From Salidesulfovibrio onnuriiensis (GTDB taxonomy: Bacteria; Desulfobacterota; Desulfovibrionia; Desulfovibrionales; Desulfovibrionaceae): DNA of 64,000 nucleotides. The stretch is taken from positions 248,001 through 312,000 of the forward strand of contig NZ_CP040751.1 in assembly GCF_008001235.1 (NCBI RefSeq), in the 5' to 3' direction. A model generated the notes under the pieces. That model did not search any database, was not told where the DNA came from, and saw only the letters and a list, made by a program, of their open reading frames with translations. The position numbers and the translations under genes are program-made. Shown piece by piece: positions 36,784 through 45,710 of the stretch; positions within the stretch are counted from its first letter, which is position 1; every line of letters starts with the position of its first letter.

Positions 36784-37488
36784 CTATTGTGCCTGTTTCG
36801 GCTCCCATTCCCGGGCCAGGCGCTCGGCCTCGGTATATTGATCCGAAGTGATTTCCGTAGAATATTCCTCCAACGCTTTTATCGCTTTCGGATGGCCTGC
36901 ATCGGCAGCTATGATCAACCACTTCAGCCCTTCTGTTTCATCTTTAACAACGCCCGTTCCCTTCATATACATCCAGCAAAGGCGTACATATGATTCTGTA
37001 TAGCCCTCATTGGCTGTTTCAAAAAAAAGCTTATACGCTCTGGGCATATCCTGTGGAACTCCCACTCCGGCCAGAAGCAAATCAGCCAAGAGAAATCGCC
37101 CTTTCAAATTCCCCTGCGCAGCGCTTTTTTCGATCCATTTTGCTCCTTCGCTTGCTTGAGGATTTCCAATAAACCCAGCAATGAGAACAACACCATAATC
37201 CGCTTGAGCAAGTGCATAACCCTGAACAGCAGCCTTATGGAACCAGTCTGCGGCCAAAGCGTAATCTTGCTTTCCCAGTACGCCGAGAGCGTACATCTGC
37301 CCCAAACGGTACTGAGACCCAACATCTCCCTGTTCTGCTAAAGGCCTGAATATGTCAGAAGCTTTTTCGTATTCACCGTTTTGATAGGCGTGCATACCAT
37401 CTTCATAAGAGCTGGCCCAGGTGGACGTGGAAACGGACAGCATCAAGCAAGCAAATACAACGGAATAGTACCATTTGGGACGACGCAT
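36784..37488 (-). CDS. Sel1-repeat periplasmic protein (smaller of a tandem pair)
   Basis: 234 aa. A Sec-type signal peptide (MRRPKWYYSVVFACLMLSVS, cleavage near STWAS) and about four Sel1 repeats (SQYRLGQMYALGVLGKQD; YVRLCWMYMKGTGVVKDE). The start has AAGGAGA. The C-terminal EAERLAREWEPKQAQ matches the downstream paralogue. The other copy has a lipobox; this one lacks the cysteine, so the pair may occupy soluble and membrane-tethered locations. Confidence 0.85.
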   Translation of the reverse strand: MRRPKWYYSVVFACLMLSVSTSTWASSYEDGMHAYQNGEYEKASDIFRPLAEQGDVGSQYRLGQMYALGVLGKQDYALAADWFHKAAVQGYALAQADYGVVLIAGFIGNPQASEGAKWIEKSAAQGNLKGRFLLADLLLAGVGVPQDMPRAYKLFFETANEGYTESYVRLCWMYMKGTGVVKDETEGLKWLIIAADAGHPKAIKALEEYSTEITSDQYTEAERLAREWEPKQAQ

Positions 37489-37584
37489 CTCTCGGATCTC
37501 CTTATGTAATTATCAGGACAACACAATAGACATACGCCACCTCCACATCAATATCGAGCATTATGTATCGACAATTTTTGACAC

Positions 37585-37612
37585 AAAAAAGGGAACCCGA
37601 AGGCTCCCTTTC
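37585..37612 (-). terminator. Terminator of the 37633 acyl-CoA ligase gene
   Basis: On the minus strand AAAGGGAGCC-TTCG-GGTTCCCTTTTTT; a G-U pair is formed only in the minus-strand RNA, supporting that direction. Confidence 0.8.
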
Positions 37613-37632
37613 ATGCGGCGTGAACGCCACTG

Positions 37633-39288
37633 TTAGTTGTATTTGCTCTCGTCTTCCTTGCGGATCTCGGCGCGCTTGATCTTGCCGGAGATGGTCTTGG
37701 GAAGCTCGGCCACGTATTCGATGATGCGCGGGTACTTGTACGGCGCGGTGATCTTCTTGACGTGGTCCTGGAGTTCTTTGGTCAACTCGTCGGAGCCATC
37801 ATAGCCCGGGGCGAGCACCAGAGTGGCCTTGATGGCCTGGCCGCGCACCGGGTCGGGCACGCCCGTGACTGCGGCCTCCACCACGGCGTCGTGGGAAACC
37901 AGGGCGGATTCCACCTCGAACGGGCCCACGCGGTAGCCGGAACTCTTGATCAGGTCGTCGGTGCGGCCCATGAACCAGAAGAAGCCCTCCTCGTCCTCCC
38001 AGACCTTGTCGCCGGTGTGGTAATAGCCGTCCACCTTGGCCGCGGCGGTCTTTTCGGGCTCGTCCAGGTAGCTGTCGAACAGGCCGAGCACGCCGTTATT
38101 GCCGGAATCAGTATGCAATTTGATGCAGATTTCGCCTTCTTCCCCACGGGGAACCGGCTTGCCGTCCTCGCCCAGCAGGGCGATTTCCCAGCCCGGAACC
38201 GGGCGGCCAATGGACGAAGGCCGGGGCTCCATGAACTTGAACGTGGCCACCTGAAGCGTGGTTTCGGTCTGGCCGTAGCCCTCGTACAGGGGCAGGCCCG
38301 TGGCCTCCCTCCAGGCGTAAAACACGGAATCGTTGAGCAGCTCGCCCGCCGTGGTGCAGTGGCGCAGGCTGGATAAATCGTACTTCTTGAGGTCTTCGCG
38401 GACCAGAAAACGGTACACCGTGGGCGGGGCGCAGAAGGTGGTCACCTTGTGCGCGGCCAGCAGTTCCAGCAGCTCGGCGGGAACGAACTTGCCCCGGAAG
38501 TCCCAGACAAAGACCACGGCCCCGGCCATCCACTGGCCGTAGAACTTGCCCCAGACGCACTTGCCCCAGCCCGTGTCGGAAAGGGTCAGGTGGATGTCGC
38601 CGGGCTCCAGGTCGTGCCAGTAGGCCGCCGTGGTATAGTGGCTGTAGGGATAGGTGTGGTTGTGCAGCACCATCTTGGGCATGCCCGTGGTGCCGGACGA
38701 GAAGAAGATCAGGAACGGATCGTCGCCGCCCGGGCACTCGGCCGGACGCGCGAATTCCGGGGAGCCGGACTCCATGAGCGCATCCCAGCTTTCCCAGCCC
38801 GCGTTGAGCTCGCCGTCCACCTGCACCAGATTCGCGAGGCTCGGGCAGTCGACGCGGGCCTTGTCCACGCGCTCGCAGATGGAGTCTTCGCAGATGATGG
38901 CCCGGATGTTGGCGTAGTTGACGCGCTCGCGGATATCCTTTTCCGTGAGCAGGGAGGGCGACGGGATGGGCACCGCGCCCAGGCGGTGCAGGGCGAGCAT
39001 GGCGGTCCAGAACTCCACGCGGCGGTAGAGGATGAGCATGATGCGGTCACCCTTCTTGACGCCCCGCTCGCTGAGGGCGTTGGCCATGCGGCAGGACTGC
39101 TCCCTGAAAAAACCGAAGGAGTATTCGTGGCGGCTTCCTTCGGGGTCGATGTGGATCATGGCCGGGCGCTCGGGGTCCTGGGCCAGCACATCGAGGCAGT
39201 CAAAGGAAAAGTTGTAGTTTTCCGGGACGTTCAGTTTATAATTGGCGGCAAAGTCCTCGTAGGACTTGAATTCCTTTTTGGTCTCCAT
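37633..39288 (-). CDS. Acyl-CoA synthetase (AMP-forming), ACSM/benzoate-ligase-like
   Basis: 551 aa, ANL superfamily: P-loop FFSSGTTGMPKMVLHNH, A5 motif YEGYGQTETTLQ, A7 YHTGDKVW, hinge A8 GRTDDLIKSSGYRVGPFEVE and catalytic Lys in KTISGKIKRAEI. It activates a carboxylic acid to acyl-AMP and then acyl-CoA. The sequence resembles the medium-chain/aryl branch; the substrate is not certain. ATG 39288 has GGAGAAA. The gene lies just downstream of an XRE-cupin regulator gene, forming the second regulator-ligase module. Confidence 0.88.
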   Translation of the reverse strand: METKKEFKSYEDFAANYKLNVPENYNFSFDCLDVLAQDPERPAMIHIDPEGSRHEYSFGFFREQSCRMANALSERGVKKGDRIMLILYRRVEFWTAMLALHRLGAVPIPSPSLLTEKDIRERVNYANIRAIICEDSICERVDKARVDCPSLANLVQVDGELNAGWESWDALMESGSPEFARPAECPGGDDPFLIFFSSGTTGMPKMVLHNHTYPYSHYTTAAYWHDLEPGDIHLTLSDTGWGKCVWGKFYGQWMAGAVVFVWDFRGKFVPAELLELLAAHKVTTFCAPPTVYRFLVREDLKKYDLSSLRHCTTAGELLNDSVFYAWREATGLPLYEGYGQTETTLQVATFKFMEPRPSSIGRPVPGWEIALLGEDGKPVPRGEEGEICIKLHTDSGNNGVLGLFDSYLDEPEKTAAAKVDGYYHTGDKVWEDEEGFFWFMGRTDDLIKSSGYRVGPFEVESALVSHDAVVEAAVTGVPDPVRGQAIKATLVLAPGYDGSDELTKELQDHVKKITAPYKYPRIIEYVAELPKTISGKIKRAEIRKEDESKYN

Positions 39289-39387
39289 TGGTTTTTCTCC
39301 GTAATTCTCTTGGGTTGACGTTCCATTGTCCGAGTGTCGCAAACGATGGGGTTTGAAACGGGCGGACCGGCGGATTTCCGGCCAGCC

Positions 39388-39936
39388 CTAGAGAATTACG
39401 TCGATGAAGACCGCGTCGCGCCCGTCCAGGCCGCGCAGGGCGTGGGGCGCTTCGGAATTAAAATAGATGCTGTCGCCCGGCTCCAGGATGAGCGGTTCGC
39501 CGTTGATGCGCAGCTCCAGCCGGCCTTCGAGCATGTAGATGAACTCCTGGCCCTTGTGGCTGGTCTCGGCCATTTCCTCGCCGCCCTTGGAGGGCACGCG
39601 GATGAAGAAGGGCTCCATGTCGCGCCCGGCGAACTTGTAGCCGAGGCTCTTGTAGTCGTAGTCCTTGCGGCGGTCCACGGAGAACCCTTCGCCCTTGCGC
39701 ACCAGCGCATAGGACTTGAGGTGCGGCTCGCGGCCCGAGATGAGCGTGGTCAGGTCCACCTTGCACAGGCGGGAGACGTCGAGCATGTAGCCCACGGGAA
39801 TCTCCACGCTGCCGGATTCGAATTTCTCCACTTCCTTTGCGCTGCGGCCGAGCTGCTGCGCCATCTCCTCCACGGACCAGCCCATATCGTCACGAAGGCC
39901 AGCAAGCCTCGGTGCGATGTCTTTGTACTGTTCCAT
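39388..39936 (-). CDS. XRE-family regulator with C-terminal cupin sensor
   Basis: 182 aa. The helix-turn-helix covers residues 5-62 (MGWSVEEMAQQLGRSAKEVE, ending PVGYMLDVSRLC). The C-terminal cupin 2 domain (about 105-180) shows HKGQEFIYMLEGRLELRING and PGDSIYFNSEAPHALRG. Such proteins sense a small ligand and regulate adjacent metabolic genes. ATG 39936 has GAGAGGA. It is paralogous to the regulator at 41723, and each precedes an acyl-CoA ligase. Confidence 0.88.
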   Translation of the reverse strand: MEQYKDIAPRLAGLRDDMGWSVEEMAQQLGRSAKEVEKFESGSVEIPVGYMLDVSRLCKVDLTTLISGREPHLKSYALVRKGEGFSVDRRKDYDYKSLGYKFAGRDMEPFFIRVPSKGGEEMAETSHKGQEFIYMLEGRLELRINGEPLILEPGDSIYFNSEAPHALRGLDGRDAVFIDVIL

Positions 39937-40014
39937 ACAATCCTCTCTTCTTTTCATGAACCAATCTCCCCCGGCGCAAAGCGCCTGGCAAAAGGTTTTG
40001 CGGGGAGAGCTCAA

Positions 40015-40042
40015 GAGGGGGGCTTTTGCAAAAGCCCCCCTC
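40015..40042. terminator. Hairpin terminator after the 40066 ligase gene
   Basis: GAGGGGGGCTTTTG with its exact complement, placed 24 bp after the stop on the minus strand. A second stem CTCCCC...GGGGAG (39966-40007) follows. Confidence 0.7.
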
Positions 40043-40065
40043 CCGATGAACTATATTACTTCAAC

Positions 40066-41712
40066 CTACGCGTCCGGGAACAGTTCCGCTCCGAGCTCGC
40101 GCAGCTTGTATTTCTGGATCTTGCCGCTGGCGGTCATGGGATACTGGTCGACCATGGCCACGTACTTGGGAATCTTGTACCGCGAGATCTTGCCGCGGCA
40201 GTAGTCCTGCACGTCCTCGGGAGCCAGGTCGGCCCCTTCCTTGAGGATGACGAACGCGCCCACCTCCTCGCCGAACTTGACGCTTGGCACGCCGGCCACC
40301 TGCACGTCCTGGATACCGGGCATGGTGTACAGGAACTCCTCGATCTCGCGCGGATAGATGTTCTCGCCGCCTCGGATGATCATGTCCTTGAGCCTGCCGG
40401 TGATGGACAGATACCCGTCCTCGTCCATGACGCCCAGGTCGCCCGAATGCAGCCAGCCGTCCTTGTCGAGGGCTTCCTCGGTGGCCTTGGGGTTGTTGTA
40501 GTAGCCGACCATGACGTTGTAGCCCCGGCAGCAGACCTCGCCCTGCTCGCCGCAGGCGCAGTCCTTGCCGGTCTCGGGATTCACGACCTTGACCTCGATC
40601 TCGGGCATGGCCTGCCCCACGGTCTCGGTCATGTGCTCCATGGTGTCGCCGATCCGGGTCTGGGTCATGACCGGGCTGGTCTCGGTGAGCCCGTAACAGA
40701 TGGTGATCTCGTGCATGTGCATCCTGTCCATGACCTGCTTCATGACCTCCACGGGACAGGGGGACCCGGCCATGATGCCGGTGCGCAGGGACGAGAAATC
40801 GAACTTGTCGAAGGCCTTGTGCTGCAGGGTGGCGATGAACATGGTGGGCACGCCGTAGAGGGACGTGCACTTTTCCTGCTCCACGGAGATCATGACCTGC
40901 AGGGGATCGTAGTCCTCGAGGATGATCATGGCCACGCCGTGGTTGACGCAGGCCAGCACGGCCAGCACGCAGCCGAAGCAGTGGAACAAGGGCACGGCCA
41001 GGCAGAGCCTGTCCTTGTGCGTATAGTTCATGTTCTGGCCGATCCAGTAGCCGTTGTTGCCGATGTTGGAGTGGGTCAGCTGCACGCCCTTGGGGAACCC
41101 GGTTGTTCCGGAGGTGTACTGCATGTTGACCACGTCGTGCGGGTCCAGGCTGTCCTGGCGGGCCTGGTAGTCGGCCTCGTCCACCATGGCGGACATGCCG
41201 ATGACCTCGGGCACGGAATACATGCCCCGGTGCTTTTCGGCCCCGAGATAGAAGACGCGCTTGAGGTGCGGGAACTTCTTGCTCTTGAGATAGCCCCGCT
41301 GCTGCTCGCGCAGCTCGGGGATCAACTCGTAGGTGGTGTTCAGGTAGTCGTGGTCCCGGAACTCGCCGATGGTCACGAAGTTCTCGGCCTCGGAGTTCTT
41401 GAGCAGGAATTCCAGCTCGTGGGTCCGGTAGTGGGTGTTGACCGTGAGCAGCACGGCCCCGATCTTGGCCGTGGCGAACTGCAGGGCCACCCAGTAGGGC
41501 ACGTTGTTGGCCCAGACGGCCACCTTCTCGCCCTTCTTGACTCCCAGGGCCATGAGGCCCTTGGCCATGTCGTCCACCAGCGCGCCGAACTCGCTCCAGG
41601 TCAGGCGGAAGTCGCGGTCCACGTAGATGACCGCATCGCTGTCGGGCCACTGTGCAACGGTTTCGTCGAGAAGCTGACCGAGGGTCACTTCCCTGAGTGC
41701 TGTATCTCTCAT
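40066..41712 (-). CDS. Long-chain-type acyl-CoA synthetase (AMP-binding, FadD-like)
   Basis: 548 aa, ANL superfamily: YTSGTTGFPKGVQLTHSN, CYGLTETSPVMTQT, HSGDLGVMDEDGYLSITG, RLKDMIIRGGENIYPREIEE and catalytic Lys in MTASGKIQKYKLREL. The IIRGGENIYP hinge is that of fatty-acyl-CoA synthetases. ATG 41712 has GGAGGG; the longer open frame overlaps the upstream regulator. It is the ligase of the first regulator-ligase module, 10 bp after the regulator stop. Confidence 0.9.
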   Translation of the reverse strand: MRDTALREVTLGQLLDETVAQWPDSDAVIYVDRDFRLTWSEFGALVDDMAKGLMALGVKKGEKVAVWANNVPYWVALQFATAKIGAVLLTVNTHYRTHELEFLLKNSEAENFVTIGEFRDHDYLNTTYELIPELREQQRGYLKSKKFPHLKRVFYLGAEKHRGMYSVPEVIGMSAMVDEADYQARQDSLDPHDVVNMQYTSGTTGFPKGVQLTHSNIGNNGYWIGQNMNYTHKDRLCLAVPLFHCFGCVLAVLACVNHGVAMIILEDYDPLQVMISVEQEKCTSLYGVPTMFIATLQHKAFDKFDFSSLRTGIMAGSPCPVEVMKQVMDRMHMHEITICYGLTETSPVMTQTRIGDTMEHMTETVGQAMPEIEVKVVNPETGKDCACGEQGEVCCRGYNVMVGYYNNPKATEEALDKDGWLHSGDLGVMDEDGYLSITGRLKDMIIRGGENIYPREIEEFLYTMPGIQDVQVAGVPSVKFGEEVGAFVILKEGADLAPEDVQDYCRGKISRYKIPKYVAMVDQYPMTASGKIQKYKLRELGAELFPDA

Positions 41713-41722
41713 GGCGCCCTCC

Positions 41723-42286
41723 TTATTCCGGAAAGTAGAGCACCGCGTAGATCTCACATTTCTCGTCGCCGTGGGCGGCGACATGGTGCGGCACGATGGA
41801 ATTGAAATAGATGCTGTCGCCTGCCTCCAGAACCTGCTCCTCCTTGCCGTAAAGCACGGAAAGCTGACCGGACTGGACAATGATGAATTCCTCGCCCTCG
41901 TGGGAGGAAAGATGCTTGTCGTCGCCGGACTCGGGCAGCAGCTCGATGAAGAACGGCTCCATGTGGCGGTCGCTCTTGCCCTTGCCCAGGGAGAAGTAGC
42001 GCAGCTCGGTCACGTCCTTGTTGCGCTTCATGGTCATCTCTTCCTCGCGCTCGCCCAGTTTGACCACCAGCGGATCGCGGGAGACCTGGTCGTCGAGGAA
42101 GGTGCCGAGCCGGACACCGAGGGCGCGGGCAATCTTGAGCAGGGGGCCTAGGGAGGGATACATGCCTTCGTCTTCCACGGACCTCAGAAAGTCCGGTTCC
42201 AGGCCGGTCCTTTCGGCCATGGTTTCCAGTGTCAGCTCCAGCTTTTCCCTGAATGCCTTGATTCGTTTCCCTATCTTGTCCTGCAT
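41723..42286 (-). CDS. XRE-family regulator with C-terminal cupin sensor
   Basis: 187 aa with a helix-turn-helix at residues 5-62 (LELTLETMAERTGLEPDFLR) and a cupin domain (about 110-185; HEGEEFIIVQSGQLSVLYG, EAGDSIYFNSIVPHHV). ATG 42286 has GGAGGA 8 nt upstream. It is paralogous to the regulator at 39388, sharing the architecture and the GDSIYFNS block. It is co-directional with the ligase and probably controls its own operon. Confidence 0.88.
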   Translation of the reverse strand: MQDKIGKRIKAFREKLELTLETMAERTGLEPDFLRSVEDEGMYPSLGPLLKIARALGVRLGTFLDDQVSRDPLVVKLGEREEEMTMKRNKDVTELRYFSLGKGKSDRHMEPFFIELLPESGDDKHLSSHEGEEFIIVQSGQLSVLYGKEEQVLEAGDSIYFNSIVPHHVAAHGDEKCEIYAVLYFPE

Positions 42287-42464
42287 CAATGCGTCCTCCG
42301 TTGATTGCGCCATGGCGGGGCGCTGGGCACCATTGCCCGGTTGTGGTCCTTGATGAAACGGTCCTCTCCCAAACTTCGGCATTTAGTAGAAAAGCCTGCA
42401 AAAGTCACCATCTGTAACCAGGGCCGGCCGCCAGCCGACTTACTTATTCTTCACGTGGTTGCGG

Positions 42465-42493
42465 TTGCAAACAAAACGCGGGCTGTGTATTAT
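42465..42493 (+). promoter_or_regulatory. Good sigma-70 promoter for the TPR-fetAB genes
   Basis: TTGCAA (42465-42470), a 17-bp spacer and TATTAT (42488-42493), 54 bp upstream of the TPR gene. It is the best-matching sigma-70 promoter in the window. Confidence 0.6.
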
Positions 42494-42546
42494 TGTAACA
42501 GTAGTATTTTCATTAATGATCATAGCCAGTTGAAAAAGGACCCTCC

Positions 42547-43401
42547 GTGGCAGAAGAAAAGGTCGACCAAGACAGCGTGCTCGATACGGACGAAATGGAA
42601 GAGCAGAACGCCCCGCAGGCCGCCGCCCCTCCGGCAGGGAACGACGCGGGCTTTGCCATGCCCGAGGCGGCCAAGCACATCAAGATACAGGGGCTTTTTT
42701 CCTCGCAGCAGGTGGACAAGGTGGGCACCGGCACCACCACGCGCAAGACCGTGAGCAAAACCTTCTGGTACGCCGAGGAGCGGGACGACGGCATGGTGGA
42801 GATCCAGCCGCTGAACGTCAGCAACGTCCCCTCGGGCTCCAAGACCGAGATCGCCCGCGAGGACCTCATCGCCAAGTTCAACCCGGAGCCGGAATACTAC
42901 CAGCAGAAGGTCTTTCCCAAGCTCAAGGAGCTCAACGACTCCCTGAAGCGCGCCGAGGACCAGCGCAAGAACGGTGCGTTCTACAGCGCGGAATTCGAGT
43001 TCAAGCAGGCCCTGGACGTGGACGAGGACAACGTGCGGGCCAACTTCGGGCTGGGCCTGACCTACATGGAGCGCGGGGAACCCACCAAGGCCAACGACAT
43101 GTTCCACCGGCTGGTGGGCCTGGAAGCGGCCTTTTCCCCGGAACACAAGCACCTGTTCAACGAGTTCGGCATCAACCTGCGCAAGTCCAACCTCTTCGAC
43201 CAGTCCATCGAGTACTACGGCAAGGCCATCGAGACCGCGGACTACGAGGACGAAAACCTGCACTACAACATGGCCCGGGCCTATTTCGGCAAGGGCGAGA
43301 AAGAGCTCTGCGCCGAACAGCTGCAAAAGGCGCTTCAAATCAACCCCGACTTCGAGGAAGCTGCGAAGTTCCTGGAATATATCAAGAAGCAGGCGGACTG
43401 A
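42547..43401 (+). CDS. Tetratricopeptide-repeat protein
   Basis: 284 aa from a GTG with AAGGA upstream. The N-terminal ~45 residues are acidic and low-complexity, followed by a 100-residue region (VSKTFWYAEERDDGMVEIQP). About four TPRs cover 140-280 (GAFYSAEFEFKQALDVDEDN, SIEYYGKAIETADYEDEN, AEQLQKALQINPDFEEA). There is no signal peptide, so it is cytoplasmic, probably a scaffold or assembly factor. It is 3 bp from fetA, so co-transcribed; a functional link to iron export is unproven. Confidence 0.8.
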   Translation: MAEEKVDQDSVLDTDEMEEQNAPQAAAPPAGNDAGFAMPEAAKHIKIQGLFSSQQVDKVGTGTTTRKTVSKTFWYAEERDDGMVEIQPLNVSNVPSGSKTEIAREDLIAKFNPEPEYYQQKVFPKLKELNDSLKRAEDQRKNGAFYSAEFEFKQALDVDEDNVRANFGLGLTYMERGEPTKANDMFHRLVGLEAAFSPEHKHLFNEFGINLRKSNLFDQSIEYYGKAIETADYEDENLHYNMARAYFGKGEKELCAEQLQKALQINPDFEEAAKFLEYIKKQAD

Positions 43402-43404
43402 TCC

Positions 43405-44058
43405 ATGCTCATCCGGTTGGACGGCGTTTCCTTTGCCTACCCGGGCGCCGCCCCCCTGCTGGAGCGGACGGACCTGGGCATCGAGGCCGGGGAATACCTG
43501 CTGGTGCGCGGCCCGTCCGGCGTGGGAAAATCCACGCTGCTGCGCCTGCTCTGCCGTCTGGAGGAACCCACCGGCGGGACCCTGCACTTTGACGGAACGC
43601 CCTATGCGGACCTTGCCCCGGCCGAGCTGCGGCGCAAGGCGGCCTACGTGCAGCAGACCCCGACCCTGGAGGAAGGCACCGTACGCCGCAACCTGCTCCT
43701 GCCCTTCTCCTTCAAGAGCAACGCTGCCCTGCAAACCCCGGACGACAACGCCCTGAGAAACTTTCTTGCGGAATACCTGCTGGACGGGGTGAGCCTGGAG
43801 GACGAGGCCAAATCCCTGTCCGTGGGCCAGGCGCAACGGGTCTGCCTGCTCCGCACCCGGCTGCTCTCCCCCCGGGTGCTGCTCATGGACGAACCCACCT
43901 CGGCCCTGGACCCAAAAAGCGCGGCCGTGGTCCTGGAATCGGCCCGGCAACTGCGGGACGAGGGCGTGACCATCGTAATGATCTCCCACTCGGAGGCTGT
44001 TCCGGACGGGGTAACCGGCCTGCTGAGAATCGGCAACAGAACCGTGGAGCGCGCATGA
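43405..44058 (+). CDS. fetA: ABC transporter ATP-binding protein, FetA-like
   Basis: 217 aa. Walker A GPSGVGKSTLLR, Q-loop YVQQTPTLEEG, a variant signature SLSVGQAQRVCLLR (LSxGQ form), Walker B VLLMDEPTSALD and H-loop ISHSE. With the following UPF0014-type permease it matches the FetAB iron exporter of E. coli. It overlaps fetB by ATGA. Confidence 0.85.
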   Translation: MLIRLDGVSFAYPGAAPLLERTDLGIEAGEYLLVRGPSGVGKSTLLRLLCRLEEPTGGTLHFDGTPYADLAPAELRRKAAYVQQTPTLEEGTVRRNLLLPFSFKSNAALQTPDDNALRNFLAEYLLDGVSLEDEAKSLSVGQAQRVCLLRTRLLSPRVLLMDEPTSALDPKSAAVVLESARQLRDEGVTIVMISHSEAVPDGVTGLLRIGNRTVERA

Positions 44059-44834
44059 ACGGCGTCATGGACATCGGCCCCCTGCAACTGGCCCTGTGCC
44101 TCGGTTTCGTGCTCGTGGCCGGGGGCGCTTCCCTGGCCCATAACCTGGGACTGGGCAGGGACCTGGCCGTGGGCACGGCGCGCACCTTCGCCCAGCTCTT
44201 TCTCATGGGCTACGTGCTCAAGTTCGTGTTCCGCCTGGACATGGCAGCGCCCGTGCTGGGCGTGTTCCTGCTCATGGTGGGGGCCGCCGCCCACATCATC
44301 CGGGGGCGGGTCAGGGAACGCAGCGTGCCCTTTCTCCTGCCCACCTTCCTGTCCATGCTCCTCAGCTATTCCGTGGTCTCCCTTCTGGTGACCGGGGTCA
44401 TCGTGGGGGCAAAACCGTGGTGGACCCCGCAGTACTTCATTCCCCTGGCGGGCATGATCGTGGGCAATTCCATGACCGCCATCTCGGTCTCCCTGGAACG
44501 CCTCTTTTCCGAGCTCAAGGCCAAACGGGCCGAGGTGGAGATGCGCCTGGCGCTCGGGGCCACCCCCGAGGAGGCCAGCCGGGGGATCGTTGCCGACGCG
44601 GTGCGCGCGGGCATGATCCCGTCCATCAACTCGCTCATGGGCGTGGGCATCGTGTTCCTGCCCGGCATGATGACCGGCCAGATCCTGGCCGGTGCCGACC
44701 CGCTGGTGTCCATCCGCTACCAGATCATGGTCATGCTCATGCTGGTGGCCTCCACGGCCATCGGGTCCGTGCTGGTGGTGGGACTGGTCCGGAAGCGGTG
44801 CTTCGGCGGGGCGCAGCAGGCGCTGGTGCGCTGA
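44055..44834 (+). CDS. fetB: ABC transporter permease, FetB/UPF0014 family
   Basis: 259 aa with seven or so membrane helices. Family blocks include ARTFAQLFLMGYVLKFVF, PLAGMIVGNSMTAISVSLE, EMRLALGATPEEA, VRAGMIPSINSLMGVGIVFLPGMMTGQIL (split) and YQIMVMLMLVASTAIGSV. The ALGAT loop contacts the ATPase. The likely role is iron export and resistance to oxidative stress; metal specificity is by family only. Confidence 0.87.
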   Translation: MNGVMDIGPLQLALCLGFVLVAGGASLAHNLGLGRDLAVGTARTFAQLFLMGYVLKFVFRLDMAAPVLGVFLLMVGAAAHIIRGRVRERSVPFLLPTFLSMLLSYSVVSLLVTGVIVGAKPWWTPQYFIPLAGMIVGNSMTAISVSLERLFSELKAKRAEVEMRLALGATPEEASRGIVADAVRAGMIPSINSLMGVGIVFLPGMMTGQILAGADPLVSIRYQIMVMLMLVASTAIGSVLVVGLVRKRCFGGAQQALVR

Positions 44835-44930
44835 ACCCGTTATTATCCCTTCCCGCATCCAGCTTCTAATGGCGCAACCGCTCCACTCCACCTATCTTAC
44901 GGGCATGGACCACGAACGGCGGAGGCGATC

Positions 44931-45707
44931 ATGAAACTGCTGGCAATTGCGCTCCTGGTTTTGGTTCCGGTCTGGTCTGGTGTTTCCCGGGCCGACGGAC
45001 CGGACCTTCCCCTGGCCATCACGGAATTTCCCCCCTTCGAATACGCCGAGGGAAAGGAAATCACCGGCACCGACACGGAAATCGTCCGCCAGGTGCTGCA
45101 ACGGATGGGGTACCGCCCGGTCATCAAATCCATGCCCTGGAGCCGCGCCCTGGAAGAGGCCCGGAACGGAATCGTGGCCGGGCTCTTCAGCCTGACCAAG
45201 AATCCAGAACGGGAACGCGACTACTATTTTTCGGCCCCCCTGAGCACGGTCCGGGATGTGTTTTTCAAGCGCAGGGACCGGGACATCGCCTGGCGGACCA
45301 TGGACGACCTGAAGACCTACCGCATCGGCGTGAGCCACGGCTACCAGTATGCGCCGGAATTCATGAAGGCGGTGAAGCAAGGCAAGATCAAGGTCAACGT
45401 CCTGTCCGGGGATTCCCTGGAGCTGCGGCACCTGGGCATGCTCAAGTCCGGACGCGTGGACCTGTGCATCTGCGAAGTCTCGGCCTGCACCCACATCATC
45501 CGGACCAACAGGCCGGAATTCGACATGCTCGACTTCATCGACAAGAACATCGGCCAGGAGCGATACTACTATCTCGCCTTTTCCAGGAAATGGCCCGGGG
45601 CCCGGGCCCTGGTGAAACGGTTCGATGCGGAACTGGCCCGCTTTGCGGCGGAAGGCGGGCGAAAAAGGATCTTCGAGAAGTACGGCGTGGCCAGCAGCCT
45701 GGAATGA
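44931..45707 (+). CDS. Periplasmic solute-binding protein, family 3
   Basis: 258 aa. Signal peptide MKLLAIALLVLVPVWSGVS, then a family 3 (amino-acid-type) substrate-binding fold: EFPPFEYAEGKEITGTDTEI, PWSRALEEARNGIVAGLFSL, DLKTYRIGVSHGYQYAPEF. A conserved Arg and Asp in the second lobe are not clearly of amino-acid-binding type. It has no ABC permease or ATPase of the amino-acid type next to it, so it may be an orphan or a two-component co-sensor. Confidence 0.8.
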   Translation: MKLLAIALLVLVPVWSGVSRADGPDLPLAITEFPPFEYAEGKEITGTDTEIVRQVLQRMGYRPVIKSMPWSRALEEARNGIVAGLFSLTKNPERERDYYFSAPLSTVRDVFFKRRDRDIAWRTMDDLKTYRIGVSHGYQYAPEFMKAVKQGKIKVNVLSGDSLELRHLGMLKSGRVDLCICEVSACTHIIRTNRPEFDMLDFIDKNIGQERYYYLAFSRKWPGARALVKRFDAELARFAAEGGRKRIFEKYGVASSLE

Positions 45708-45710
45708 CGC

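Noticed and set aside
35612-37488. Sel1 repeats as a possible CRISPR or DNA repeat array
   Set aside because: Repeats are in protein sequence with degenerate DNA and in-frame periodicity; no fixed spacers.
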